A DNA stretch of 45,408 nt, taken from the IMG/VR virus record IMGVR_UViG_3300047320_000353, positions 1 through 45,408 of that record; one strand, 5' to 3'. Source of the stretch: a virus. Of this stretch, positions 24,223 to 32,124 are shown one piece after another. Below the pieces are notes generated by a model. The model made no database searches and had not been told where the DNA came from. It saw nothing but the letters and a program-made list of their open reading frames with translations. Each line of letters starts with the position of its first letter. The first letter of the stretch is position 1. A program made the translations under genes and the position numbers.

Positions 24223-25242
24223 CTACTTTTGGGTGCGTGCTTCGGCGTCGGCCAGCAACGGGTTGGTGAGAGCGGCATGGGTGTTGCCGGCGCGGGCCTG
24301 GGTCGCGACTTCAGAAAAGCTGACGGTGCCGGCCAGGTCGTTGAAGATGGCTTTAAGGCCGTCACTCAACGGTTGGCGGGCGTCGCCTTCGCCGAACAGC
24401 AGCGGTGCTTCACTGGCCTGGGCGAAATCGAGTGCGGCAATGACCGCCGGGGCGTGCAGCGGCTTCATGCCGGCGGCGACCAGTTGCTCTGCGTACTGAA
24501 CGCTGGTGGTGTGAATGGCCTGTTGCGTGGCCATGCGGGTGCCAGTGTCACGTTGGGCGATGTCGGCTTTGAGGCGTTGGTTCTCTGCCTCCAGGGCGGC
24601 GTTGTCTTGCTCGGGCATGCTGGATACCTGGGTGGTTTGGGTGGGTTCAGAGAACGCGGTTTGCGCGGGCTGCTCGGGTTGGCGAGCGGTTTCGGCGAGG
24701 CAGTCGATGGCCCATGAAGGCGCGACCTGGTCGGCGGCCTCTTTGTCGAACTTGCCGATGAGCCACTCACGCAAACGTCGCCACAGGTCCGTGCTGAGTT
24801 CGTGGCCGTAGTCGCCGAACTCGATGACGCCGGCTTCGCCATCGGCCAGCTCGATGGGACGCAGGCCTTTCACCGCAGGCGGTTGGGCGCCGAGGAAGCC
24901 GACGTGGCGCAGGTAGTACACGCCCGGCACCGGGTTATTGGCGGCGTTGGGGTGGTAGAAGGACGCGGAGATTTTTTTGTAGCTGCCTTTGGCGATTTGT
25001 TCGGCGAAGGTGGCGTCGACTTGTTGGGGCTCGGCGATCAGGCCTTGTGCGGCGGCCGACAGTGACTTGATCCAGCCGGCGGCCGGAGCGTCGTGTTGCG
25101 GGTGGCCGATGACCATGGGGGCTTCGTGCAGGGTTGGGTCGTAGGCGGTGACGGTGGCGGTTAGGTCGGATTCCGTGAAGGAGAAGCTGGCGCCGCACAT
25201 GGCGGTGTGGGTGCCGGGTTTGAAGATGTGGAGTGGTTGCAT
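24223..25242 (-). CDS. Prohead protease with C-terminal scaffold (Mu gpI/gpZ-like)
   Basis: 339 residues. The first 150 or so form the protease domain ('APMVIGHPQHDAPAAGWIKSL', 'FAEQIAKGSYKKISASFYHP', 'YLRHVGFLGAQPPAVKGL'). The C-terminal part contains a coiled coil (MPEQDNAALEAENQRLKADI) and a helical alanine-rich tail, as expected of a scaffold. In Mu a separate scaffold starts inside the protease gene. The methionine at residue 209 (ATG at 24618) is a fitting internal start, but no strong ribosome binding site precedes it. First gene of the second late block. Confidence 0.9.
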   Translation of the reverse strand: MQPLHIFKPGTHTAMCGASFSFTESDLTATVTAYDPTLHEAPMVIGHPQHDAPAAGWIKSLSAAAQGLIAEPQQVDATFAEQIAKGSYKKISASFYHPNAANNPVPGVYYLRHVGFLGAQPPAVKGLRPIELADGEAGVIEFGDYGHELSTDLWRRLREWLIGKFDKEAADQVAPSWAIDCLAETARQPEQPAQTAFSEPTQTTQVSSMPEQDNAALEAENQRLKADIAQRDTGTRMATQQAIHTTSVQYAEQLVAAGMKPLHAPAVIAALDFAQASEAPLLFGEGDARQPLSDGLKAIFNDLAGTVSFSEVATQARAGNTHAALTNPLLADAEARTQK

Positions 25243-25299
25243 GGGTGTGCGCTGCTGTGAAGATGGTGCGCACAGTTTCGGGTGGTGGATGGTGTTGGG

Positions 25300-25320
25300 C
25301 TTTTAATCGGGTTTAAAGGG
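25300..25320 (-). promoter_or_regulatory. Candidate late promoter site, copy 3 (upstream of the head block)
   Basis: Plus-strand CTTTTAATCGGGTTTAAAG, the best dyad of the four copies: seven of nine position pairs are complementary. It is 57 bases before the protease start and at the left edge of cargo region 3. The rest of the 487-base gap to the KAP gene shows no gene I can support. Confidence 0.62.
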
Positions 25321-25729
25321 TTTGGGTTGGAGTGATGGGCGGAGTCTGAGCTGGGTCGTTGGTTATGAGGAGACCCACTGCCATGCAATACGGTAGGCTG
25401 GCTTTATAAAGCGTTTACGACGTGTTCTTTGTTCTATCGTGAACCAACGCTTCACTTGATGTTGTATTGCTTTCTGCGTCGGCTGCGTAGCGATTGAATT
25501 TAGATTTAACCTAAGCTGCTGGTACTGATACGTGAGTTGATTGTTGGTTTCTTCCTTCGAAATTGAGGCGCGTAGGCTAGCCTCAGTAGGCCGAACGCTC
25601 CACGTTTGGGTAAGACTGCGGAGAATTCGACGGGCATGAACCTGCAGGACACCGTTTTTTCTACCAAGGAAAAAAGCAGTACAGCGCGACGGCGATTCAA
25701 CAGTTCACTCGAAAAATTGCTTCTCTCAT

Positions 25730-27889
25730 ATGGAAGTCGGCAGTTTACTTATGGAAACCAATGATCACCTTGCACGCCAAGACCGGGCCATCGATAGAGC
25801 TGAAGCCGATGCGTTGGATCGTGGCCCGTTTATCTCGAGTCTTATCAAATCGCTCGTCCATACCGAACAAAGATCTGACGGAACGATCTCTCGCCGTGCA
25901 ACAGGATTTGTCGTAGGCCTGACCGGTGAATGGGGTCTTGGTAAGTCGAGCGTCCTTAATTTGTTGCACGAAAAACTGCAGCAAGTGGACGGTGTAGTGG
26001 TGGCGACTTTGAACCCATGGCTTTTCAAGGGGCGCGACGAGCTGGTCGAGGCTTACTTCAACAGCCTACGTGAAGCGCTTGGGAGCAGCACTAGTGAAAA
26101 AACGCGAGAAGTCCGAATTCAACTCGAACGGTATAAAGCGTCCATTGAGCTCGCAGGAACCACAGTCGCTACTGTTATTGATGCTTTGGGCGCTGGTGGT
26201 GCCGCTACTGCTTTTTGGAAAAAATGGCTCGTCAAGTGGCTAAGCGCGCTTATCAAGCCAAAGGATCTGTCGGCGAATCAGGAAAGAAAACTGCTTGAAG
26301 CGAAGCTCGCCAATGCAAGCGTGCCGGTCGTAGTGTTGATCGACGAACTAGACCGAGTTGAAGATGACGAGGTCCGAGCGGTGGCGCAACTTGTGAAGGC
26401 AGTAGGTGACATTAAGGGTATTTCTTATCTGGTCGCTTACGATCCCGATCGTGTGACACAAGCGCTTGGACGAGGTAACAAACCAAAGGAGCGACAGCGA
26501 ACAGGAGAAAGTTATCTGGAAAAAATTATTCAGTTTCCGATCTCACTACGTCCGTTGTTCGAAGAAGATGTCAAGGCGCTGCTAGCTCACTCACTACGTG
26601 TCAATGGCGTTGATCTTCCAGACCCCAACGAACCATACCAACAAAGCATTATTAAACAACTGGTCCAAGTTGTGCGTACCCCTCGTGAAATCAAGCGACT
26701 AACGGGGGCGTTCGCTGTGCTGGAGGAAATTACTCGAGGCGAGATATGTCCCTATGATGTCCTAGGTTACAGCTGGATTGTCACGAAAGCTCCTGCGTTA
26801 CGTGATCTGATCGTTAATAAGCTTGAAGCCGTTATTGATGATCCTGGCGATCGTGAACTCATGAGGAGAATGTCAGCCCGCCAAAACAACAAAGATAAAG
26901 GGGCATCTGTTACCGACATACTGGGTCCTAATGCAGATGTTCATCGTGACTTTCTCCAATTGCTTTTCCCTCGGTTTAGCGTCGATAGCAAAATGGTCGA
27001 CGGGAAAAGGATCTCTAAACGTCGGAACCTCGTACGCTTGCTCTACCTCGGCAATCCACCAGGCATGATGCCTAGGGCTGAGATCGAACAGATCTGGAGC
27101 ATCGGTAATGTCGACCAAATGGAGAGGATCATTTTACATTTGCAGCAAAGCGAACAGTTCTTCCCGCTGATTGATCGACTAGGCGACTTACTTCCAGAAC
27201 TTCCCCAGAGCGGCGATGGGGTCTTCTGGGTTGCCTTATCCCGCACACTCGTTCGGCAACACGACTGGATCCACAAGGAAGAGTCTCTTGGCAATGTGGT
27301 AGATGACGCAGGGACAATTATCTGGCGGCATGCGAGTTCAAGTGATCGTGGTGCGGCGCGTCTGAAAGCAACCGTTGAAGCTTTGATAGAGGATGGTGAC
27401 CTTCTCTTAGTGCCATGGCTTCTGCGAAAACACCTGTTTGCCCACAATCGTTCATCGCATTCGAGTCCGAACGATGGCGAGGTGATTTTCGGTAAGAACG
27501 ACACGATGCAGTTGTTAGAACGAGAGTTACCCCGCTATCGCCGTGCTGTGATCGATGGCACTGCACTACGCCGACTTCCGGACACGGAGGCAATATATTG
27601 CATCGCCAACAGCAAACGATGGGATGAGGAGCTCAGGAGCAGTCTGACGTTACAACTGGACAGCATGGAAGCAGTCGCGACGTTCGCAGCTCTAACAGTT
27701 CGCCCAGGCTATATCAGTGATCGAGACAGCATGAATGTGATGATCGATGCCGACGTTGTTTTAGAAGTAATTGATAGGATGGTGGCAGAAGTAGGACTTC
27801 CGGAAGATCAATGGCTCGCCACCTCGATCAAACGCCTTCAAGCCACGCTTCGCGGTCAAGACCCTTCTTATGTTGGTCATGGCGATTGA
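25730..27889 (+). CDS. KAP-family P-loop NTPase
   Basis: 719 residues. Walker A is GEWGLGKS (66-73) and Walker B VVLIDELDR (201-209). The 'NPWLFKGRDELVEAYFNSL' segment after Walker A and 'SYLVAYDPDRVTQAL' after Walker B are typical KAP features, as is a hydrophobic insertion between the two motifs (about 140-175). KAP proteins include PifA, which makes F-carrying cells exclude phage T7, and membrane-associated ATPases in defence islands. ATG at 25730 is used; ATG at 25751 is an alternative, and neither has a strong ribosome binding site. Likely an exclusion protein, by family and by cargo position. The downstream membrane protein may be its partner. Confidence 0.88.
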   Translation: MEVGSLLMETNDHLARQDRAIDRAEADALDRGPFISSLIKSLVHTEQRSDGTISRRATGFVVGLTGEWGLGKSSVLNLLHEKLQQVDGVVVATLNPWLFKGRDELVEAYFNSLREALGSSTSEKTREVRIQLERYKASIELAGTTVATVIDALGAGGAATAFWKKWLVKWLSALIKPKDLSANQERKLLEAKLANASVPVVVLIDELDRVEDDEVRAVAQLVKAVGDIKGISYLVAYDPDRVTQALGRGNKPKERQRTGESYLEKIIQFPISLRPLFEEDVKALLAHSLRVNGVDLPDPNEPYQQSIIKQLVQVVRTPREIKRLTGAFAVLEEITRGEICPYDVLGYSWIVTKAPALRDLIVNKLEAVIDDPGDRELMRRMSARQNNKDKGASVTDILGPNADVHRDFLQLLFPRFSVDSKMVDGKRISKRRNLVRLLYLGNPPGMMPRAEIEQIWSIGNVDQMERIILHLQQSEQFFPLIDRLGDLLPELPQSGDGVFWVALSRTLVRQHDWIHKEESLGNVVDDAGTIIWRHASSSDRGAARLKATVEALIEDGDLLLVPWLLRKHLFAHNRSSHSSPNDGEVIFGKNDTMQLLERELPRYRRAVIDGTALRRLPDTEAIYCIANSKRWDEELRSSLTLQLDSMEAVATFAALTVRPGYISDRDSMNVMIDADVVLEVIDRMVAEVGLPEDQWLATSIKRLQATLRGQDPSYVGHGD

Positions 27890-28233
27890 GATTATGGGAT
27901 AGCCCCCCTAGCTTACACCGAACCGCCAGACCCCGATCCGAGCTGGATCAGGCTTCTACGCCATGTTTTTTTTCAACGTTCGTTGCATTACAGCTGAGCT
28001 GGAGTCGTCAAATAAACCCATATTCTTGCAACACCTCACCTTTCCACGAGACAAGACAGCGAAAGACAGATAGCATTACGCCATTATCTGCCGAGTCTCC
28101 GCGCCCGCAACCCTAGTAACGGCGTGCGACTTTTTAAATACTCTTATGAATCTCTTTGATGAGCATTTAATTAAGCGGCAACTAATTAATTTTTTCACTG
28201 AATAGACGCTTAAAATAAAGGCCCTAAAGAAAT

Positions 28234-29352
28234 ATGGACAGAAAAGAAGATGTAGAGCGCGTCACAGGTGAAGCAGCGGAGAACGGATTAGACACAAGCG
28301 AAGCAAAGGGCCGCGATAAAAATGGTGCTCCGATCCCGCCCCCCAAAGAGTCTGGCTTTCCTGATTTTTTTGCACTCTTGATCATATATATAGTCATGCT
28401 GTTTGGAGTTTATGGGGTATTATCATTTATCTCCCCAGAGATTCTTGTTAAGTTATGGGGTAATCTCGTTGGTACGTTCGGCATATTGACTTTGGGTTTT
28501 ACGGTGCTTTTTGCATTTGCCAAAGGTCTTGAAAGCCTTTCCAGTTCATCATTCGTTGAAATCGACCGAAAGGCTAGGGGCGATTCAAAATCTATTGGAA
28601 TACAACTTGGTTCTTTTGCGCTTAACACATTTATAAAAAACTTTGGTATGGGCAGGTTCTTTCCGTTCGACATAGATTTTGGCGACCCGAAAACTTACGA
28701 CCCCGACAAAACTAATGCGCGAATACAAGACCGTGCCGGAGTGGGAGACATTGTAGAGCGTCAGAAGGTTTTAGGCACCGCTTTCGAGATGTATATCTGC
28801 AGTGTTGTTGAGAGTTTAGATAAGCATATTTCACTTACGGAGGAAAAAGGTTCTAATTTGCTCGATAGAGGGTTGTTGTTTTTATTTGGCGGAATTTTGT
28901 ATTACATAATAGCCATCGCCCTATGGCAAATTTGGGCCAAGTATGGCGAGCCCAAAGATAGTGTAATGTATATTGGGATGTTCGCTAGCTCAGTCGTTTT
29001 TCTCGTGTGTGAGTTTCTAGCGGCTTGGTTCCTTAAACAGTACAGGCATTATGTAGATGCATCTTTGGCATGCTTGCGGGTCAAGTCGGTATATGATCGA
29101 TACATGCTATCTTATTATGCTGTTAAAGAGATGGGATCTGAGGGGGATGGGGTATCGGAAAAGCTCAGTCGTGTGCTTGAGGCGATCAAGGAAGACGTGA
29201 TGTGGCCTGGGCATAAGGATAATTTGAGCAATGACTTCAACTATATGCTTGAGACAATGAGCTCGGTTCATACTTCATTGGATAAGCTTAAAGGACTATT
29301 CGATTCCAAAACTAAGCCAGCAGGCGCTGATAGCAAACCTGACGATAAATAG
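28234..29352 (+). CDS. Four-helix membrane protein
   Basis: 372 residues. Membrane spans are seen at about 45-65, 75-97, 213-234 and 244-267, with cytosolic charged regions between and after. The N-terminal 40 residues are hydrophilic (MDRKEDVERVTGEAAENG) and the C-terminus ends KTKPAGADSKPDDK. The gene is AT-rich relative to the phage backbone. An AT-rich 344-base gap before it (28,130-28,230, rich in TTAATTAA-like sequence) probably contains its promoter. No family recognised. Adjacency to the KAP ATPase suggests a membrane effector or a second exclusion protein; this is inference. Confidence 0.8.
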   Translation: MDRKEDVERVTGEAAENGLDTSEAKGRDKNGAPIPPPKESGFPDFFALLIIYIVMLFGVYGVLSFISPEILVKLWGNLVGTFGILTLGFTVLFAFAKGLESLSSSSFVEIDRKARGDSKSIGIQLGSFALNTFIKNFGMGRFFPFDIDFGDPKTYDPDKTNARIQDRAGVGDIVERQKVLGTAFEMYICSVVESLDKHISLTEEKGSNLLDRGLLFLFGGILYYIIAIALWQIWAKYGEPKDSVMYIGMFASSVVFLVCEFLAAWFLKQYRHYVDASLACLRVKSVYDRYMLSYYAVKEMGSEGDGVSEKLSRVLEAIKEDVMWPGHKDNLSNDFNYMLETMSSVHTSLDKLKGLFDSKTKPAGADSKPDDK

Positions 29353-29524
29353 AAGGAATTCGTCGACCATAGTTGTCGCGCTAGCTACGAAACCGGGAGG
29401 AATAGGCCTTTCGGTTGTGGGGGCTAGAGCGGGTGGGCTGGAGTTGGGCGAAAGCTGACTCATTCAGGAGCCACGTTGCCCATTGCATTTGCGAGGGTCA
29501 ACCTTAAAGAAGCGTCATATTCGT

Positions 29525-29540
29525 CCTCGATTAATCGAGG
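29525..29540. terminator. Perfect 16-bp palindrome between cargo gene and RNA element C
   Basis: CCTCGATTAATCGAGG, followed by TTTGACC on the plus strand. It could end transcription of the membrane-protein gene (stop at 29352) or of element C on the other strand, or be a protein-binding site. No long U-run on either side. Confidence 0.35.
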
Positions 29541-29619
29541 TTTGACCCCGCGTAGAACACTCTTGCCCGCTCAATCAACATCACCAAGAGTTCTTGTTTA
29601 AAACCGCTCACGTTTACTT

Positions 29620-29895
29620 CACGAAAGCTACAAGACCTTGCGCCGTTGCCTACGGTTACGCCAGAATCCGCCGGCTTGTGCGCCTTGGGGGGGGCCGGTA
29701 ACTTTATTCGCGTCACTGCCCATCAGTGATCGGGTTTAGTCGCCCGTCGATGTCAAGACGCACAATGTCTCTATCAGCCAGGTATCCCATGCCTGCACTT
29801 GATGGCGGTTGTGTGCAGGGCGCTTCGGCGCGCCGATTTCTTGGCTCATCGGTCGACTAACCTGTGCACAGCTGCCTCCCTTTCGTTTAGTCGCG
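29620..29895 (-). ncRNA. Candidate structured RNA element, copy C (beside DUF6124)
   Basis: On the minus strand this matches element A almost end to end: CGCGACTAAACGAA, GGTTAGTCGACCG, GGGCGACTAAACCCG, the hairpin TCACTG-ATGGG-CAGTGA, GCGCACAAGCCGGCGGATTC and TTGTAGCTTT. It is divergent from DUF6124 copy 3, the same arrangement as element A and copy 1. Compared with A, the hairpin stem has changed on both sides while the loop is unchanged, which argues for RNA structure. A 61-codon frame over part of it (KPADS...) is the protein alternative. Confidence 0.55.
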
Positions 29896-29932
29896 AGCTG
29901 GTTGCAGCCTCACTCATATGAGGTTAGAGCCA

Positions 29933-30295
29933 ATGTTCAAGGTAACGCCAAATCCGCCGGACACCGATCCGACATCCCCGTACGAAAGCGTCGATTCAAA
30001 AAAACTCCACGAAGCTGCCGAGCGTGCTCTCGACTTTCACTTCCCCTCGACCGCCGACATCAAAGCCACACCACGCACACCCAGTACGCTCTTTACCGTG
30101 GACCCTGAGGTGAATACCGAAACCCTGATGGTTTACCTGGTGGAGACGTTGGCTTCGGTCGATGTGATGGTCCATCAGTTGGTGGATCATCTGGAGGGTG
30201 GCGACCGCAATGCTCTGCTGGGCATTTCCAACAGCATCATGCTGGCGGAGATCACGGCAAACCGGGTTCTGGATCAGATTGATCCGCCTGAGTAG
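29933..30295 (+). CDS. DUF6124 family protein, copy 3
   Basis: 120 residues from ATG at 29933 (MFKVTPNPPDTDPTSP), nearly identical at the N-terminus to copy 1. It keeps 'KKLHEAAERALDFHF', 'VNTETLMVYLVETLASVDVMVHQLVDHLEG' and 'ALLGISNSIMLAEITANRVLDQIDPPE'. An upstream ATG at 29918 would add five residues. The pairing with element C repeats the pairing of copy 1 with element A. Function unknown. Confidence 0.85.
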   Translation: MFKVTPNPPDTDPTSPYESVDSKKLHEAAERALDFHFPSTADIKATPRTPSTLFTVDPEVNTETLMVYLVETLASVDVMVHQLVDHLEGGDRNALLGISNSIMLAEITANRVLDQIDPPE

Positions 30296-30329
30296 GTGTG
30301 GGTTGCATTAGTAAATGAGGTTGCTTGCG

Positions 30330-30397
30330 TGGGCTGTGCAGCAGATCTTTCTTTGGAGTCGCTGCACGGCCAGTGAGAGCAAGCTCCTTTTTTTAAA
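30330..30397. repeat. Degenerate REP-like sequence
   Basis: GGGCTGTGCAGCAG ... GTCGCTGCACGGCCAGTGAGAGCAAGCTCC is similar to Pseudomonas REP/BIME sequence but degraded. It lies in the 305-base gap between DUF6124 copy 3 and the 30601 gene; nothing else is recognised there. Confidence 0.45.
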
Positions 30398-30600
30398 AAA
30401 TGGCTGATCTACACCTAGCGTTTAGCTTAAGAAAATCGAGACAAAATACTTGACAACGGCACACTTTAAAAATTACGTTGTGCCCGTCCTTCTCGATCCC
30501 GTCGCGAAGCTGACAAAGCTATTTACTTTCGGTTGGGTCTTATGGAAGTTGCACGAAGTGCCTTCTTGACTCCTGTATACATTCTCGCTGGAGATTGATT

Positions 30601-30987
30601 ATGCCCGCTTATTTTAGCCTCGATGTATTTTCCAATGTTTTACGCTATCTAATTCTTGCGGCTCAAGCCAAACGAGTTGTTCCGTATAATGAATTAGAGA
30701 ATGCATTCGGCCTTAGTCATAACATGGCTGGGTTCTATGCTGGAGTCGTCGGTGACTTCTGTCGCGACAAAAAAATGCCTTTACTCAACTCATTGGTCGT
30801 CAATACTACTAGCTGTACGCCCTCAGAAGGCTTCGACGCTTACTTAGACGATTCACAGAAGAATTGGGGGGAATGCCTAGCTCACTGCTGGAAGTATTTC
30901 CATCTGACGACTTCGCGGGAACACCAGGTAAAAAATTTTTCGGGCCTGACAAACGCCGTCCGTGAATGGGGTCAAAAGCGGCCTTAA
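30601..30987 (+). CDS. Hypothetical protein with MGMT-like/winged-helix pattern
   Basis: 128 residues from ATG at 30601, with GGAG seven bases upstream. 'RVVPYNELENAFGLSHNMAGFYAGVVGDFCRDKKMPLLNSLVVNTTSCTPSEGFDAY' resembles the 'TYGELA..LG....VGRAL..I..YC...GLPLLN.LVVN..TG.PGEGF' pattern seen in small stand-alone proteins and as a domain beside nucleases. Function not established. A terminator follows at 31152. Confidence 0.7.
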   Translation: MPAYFSLDVFSNVLRYLILAAQAKRVVPYNELENAFGLSHNMAGFYAGVVGDFCRDKKMPLLNSLVVNTTSCTPSEGFDAYLDDSQKNWGECLAHCWKYFHLTTSREHQVKNFSGLTNAVREWGQKRP

Positions 30988-31151
30988 CCTCACAACTCGA
31001 ATGGTCGGGATGGGCGATTCTCGCTGCTCCTTAGAGGCGGCCTATCGATTCATAGTGGCACCCATCCGATTGGAGTTTGAGGAAAATCCAATTTACCTGG
31101 ACTCGCGAACTGTTATCAGTGGAGTGGCGTTAACTTTTTGTTTGAAAGAAA

Positions 31152-31177
31152 AACCCCGCCGAAGCGGGGTTTTTTCA
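31152..31177 (+). terminator. Intrinsic terminator between convergent genes
   Basis: AACCCCGCCGAAGCGGGGTT with T's following and A's preceding. It serves the 30601 gene on the plus strand and, by the A/T symmetry, the toxin gene on the minus strand. Confidence 0.85.
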
Positions 31178-31178
31178 A

Positions 31179-31469
31179 TCAGACTCGTTTAGTCGCAGAA
31201 TCGTAGACCTCTGCGTCTCTGCGAGCACCTACACACACAATCAAAACGATTTCAGTACCATTCACACGATAGATGATGCGCACATCACCATTCCTGATCC
31301 GGCGGTACCCAGCCAAGACTCCCCGAAGGGGCTTGCCGATTTTGTCGGGTTCTCCTGAAACGATGCGCTCCCGAATGACTTTCAGAATGCGTTTCGCTTC
31401 GGCACTCCCGAGCTGTTTGAGATCATCTTCTACAGCAGGGTGAAACCGAACATTCCAATTCATCTGCAT
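31179..31469 (-). CDS. ParE/RelE-family toxin
   Basis: 96 residues from ATG at 31469, four bases after the antitoxin stop. 'WNVRFHPAVEDDLKQLGSAEAKRILKVIRERI...DKIGKPLRGVLAGYRRIRNGDVRIIYRVNGTEIVLIVCVGARRDAEVY' is the RelE/ParE fold pattern with its conserved 'YRR.R.GD.R..Y' core. Targets in this family are ribosome-bound mRNA or gyrase; this sequence alone does not say which. It is translated after its antitoxin, as usual. An ATG at 31463 is an alternative. Confidence 0.9.
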   Translation of the reverse strand: MQMNWNVRFHPAVEDDLKQLGSAEAKRILKVIRERIVSGEPDKIGKPLRGVLAGYRRIRNGDVRIIYRVNGTEIVLIVCVGARRDAEVYDSATKRV

Positions 31470-31473
31470 TTGC

Positions 31474-31755
31474 CTAACTAAAGCGAGCCTCCATGTCTTC
31501 AAGGCTCACTGTGTCTGTATTGTCGAGGCTGGGCAGGCGTTCGATGGCCAGTAGTTCTGAGCGCAGATCTTCAAGTTCGTCCTGCAGCGCTTGGTAGGCC
31601 TCTACGCCTACTAACACCGCTGCTGGCTCGTTGTCCTTGAATATCACCAGATGGGTTACTTCCCCGCTGGTAACGTCCTTCAATCGCGCCCCAAAACTAC
31701 GAACCATAGCCGTGGCAGATACTGCCTGCTCAGCTCGGTCTAGGAGTGCACTCAT
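31474..31755 (-). CDS. Phd/YefM-family antitoxin
   Basis: 93 residues with 'AVSATAMVRSFGARLKDVTSGEVTHLVIFKDNEPAAVLVGVEAYQALQDELEDL', the Phd/YefM DNA-binding fold, and an acidic C-terminal tail (NTDTVSLEDMEARFS) that would block the toxin. AAGGAAAAAAGG lies before the ATG. The leader upstream is unusual: a block of tandem repeats (31772-31966) separates the gene from likely operator sequences at 32000-32045. Confidence 0.9.
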   Translation of the reverse strand: MSALLDRAEQAVSATAMVRSFGARLKDVTSGEVTHLVIFKDNEPAAVLVGVEAYQALQDELEDLRSELLAIERLPSLDNTDTVSLEDMEARFS

Positions 31756-31771
31756 GCCTTTTTTCCTTCAA

Positions 31772-31966
31772 TAGTCAGCTTCAAATTCAGCTTCAGATTC
31801 AGTTTCAGATTCAGATTCAGTTTCAGATTCAGTAGTCAGGTTCAGGTTCAGTAGTCAGATTCAGATTCAGTAGTCAGATTCAGTAGTCAGATTCAGTAGT
31901 CAGATTCAGTAGTCAGATTCAGTAGTCAGATTCAGTAGTCAGATTCAGTAGTCAGATTCAGTAGTC
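31772..31966. repeat. Tandem repeat array in the toxin-antitoxin leader
   Basis: 31863-31966 is eight perfect head-to-tail copies of the 13-mer AGATTCAGTAGTC. 31772-31862 is a degenerate forerunner built from TTCAGA/TTCAGT/TTCAGG units. 13 is not a multiple of three, so the array does not encode a peptide repeat in one frame. It is likely to vary in copy number between isolates. Confidence 0.95.
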
Positions 31967-31995
31967 AGGAGTGTTGAGTGCCGCTACCTGCGAAG

Positions 31996-32046
31996 TATTG
32001 CGTATGATTATGCGCAAAGCAATGCGAATTACATTGCGTACCGACC
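31996..32046 (-). promoter_or_regulatory. Candidate operator/promoter region of the toxin-antitoxin operon
   Basis: Four related words occur in 50 bases: ATTGCGTATG, ATTATGCGCA, CAATGCGAATT and ATTGCGTA, in both orientations. Repeated half-sites like this are usual upstream of Phd-type antitoxin operons. The assignment is by position and repetition only. Confidence 0.4.
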
Positions 32047-32124
32047 AGCGGCTGCAATAGCGTCATTTCCATCAAATGATCATCATCGATTCCGCGCCCA
32101 GCGACCTCAAAGACTCCTGAGTCG

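Noticed and set aside
25506-25700. 64-residue minus-strand frame before the KAP gene
   Set aside because: Short, no start signal, arginine-rich; likely chance.
27811-28116. 101-residue frame between the KAP and membrane-protein genes
   Set aside because: Overlaps the KAP gene end, is proline/serine-rich, and has no start signal.
31863-31966. Tandem repeats as a possible CRISPR array
   Set aside because: Units are 13 bp, head to tail, with no spacers and no cas genes; it is a simple tandem repeat.
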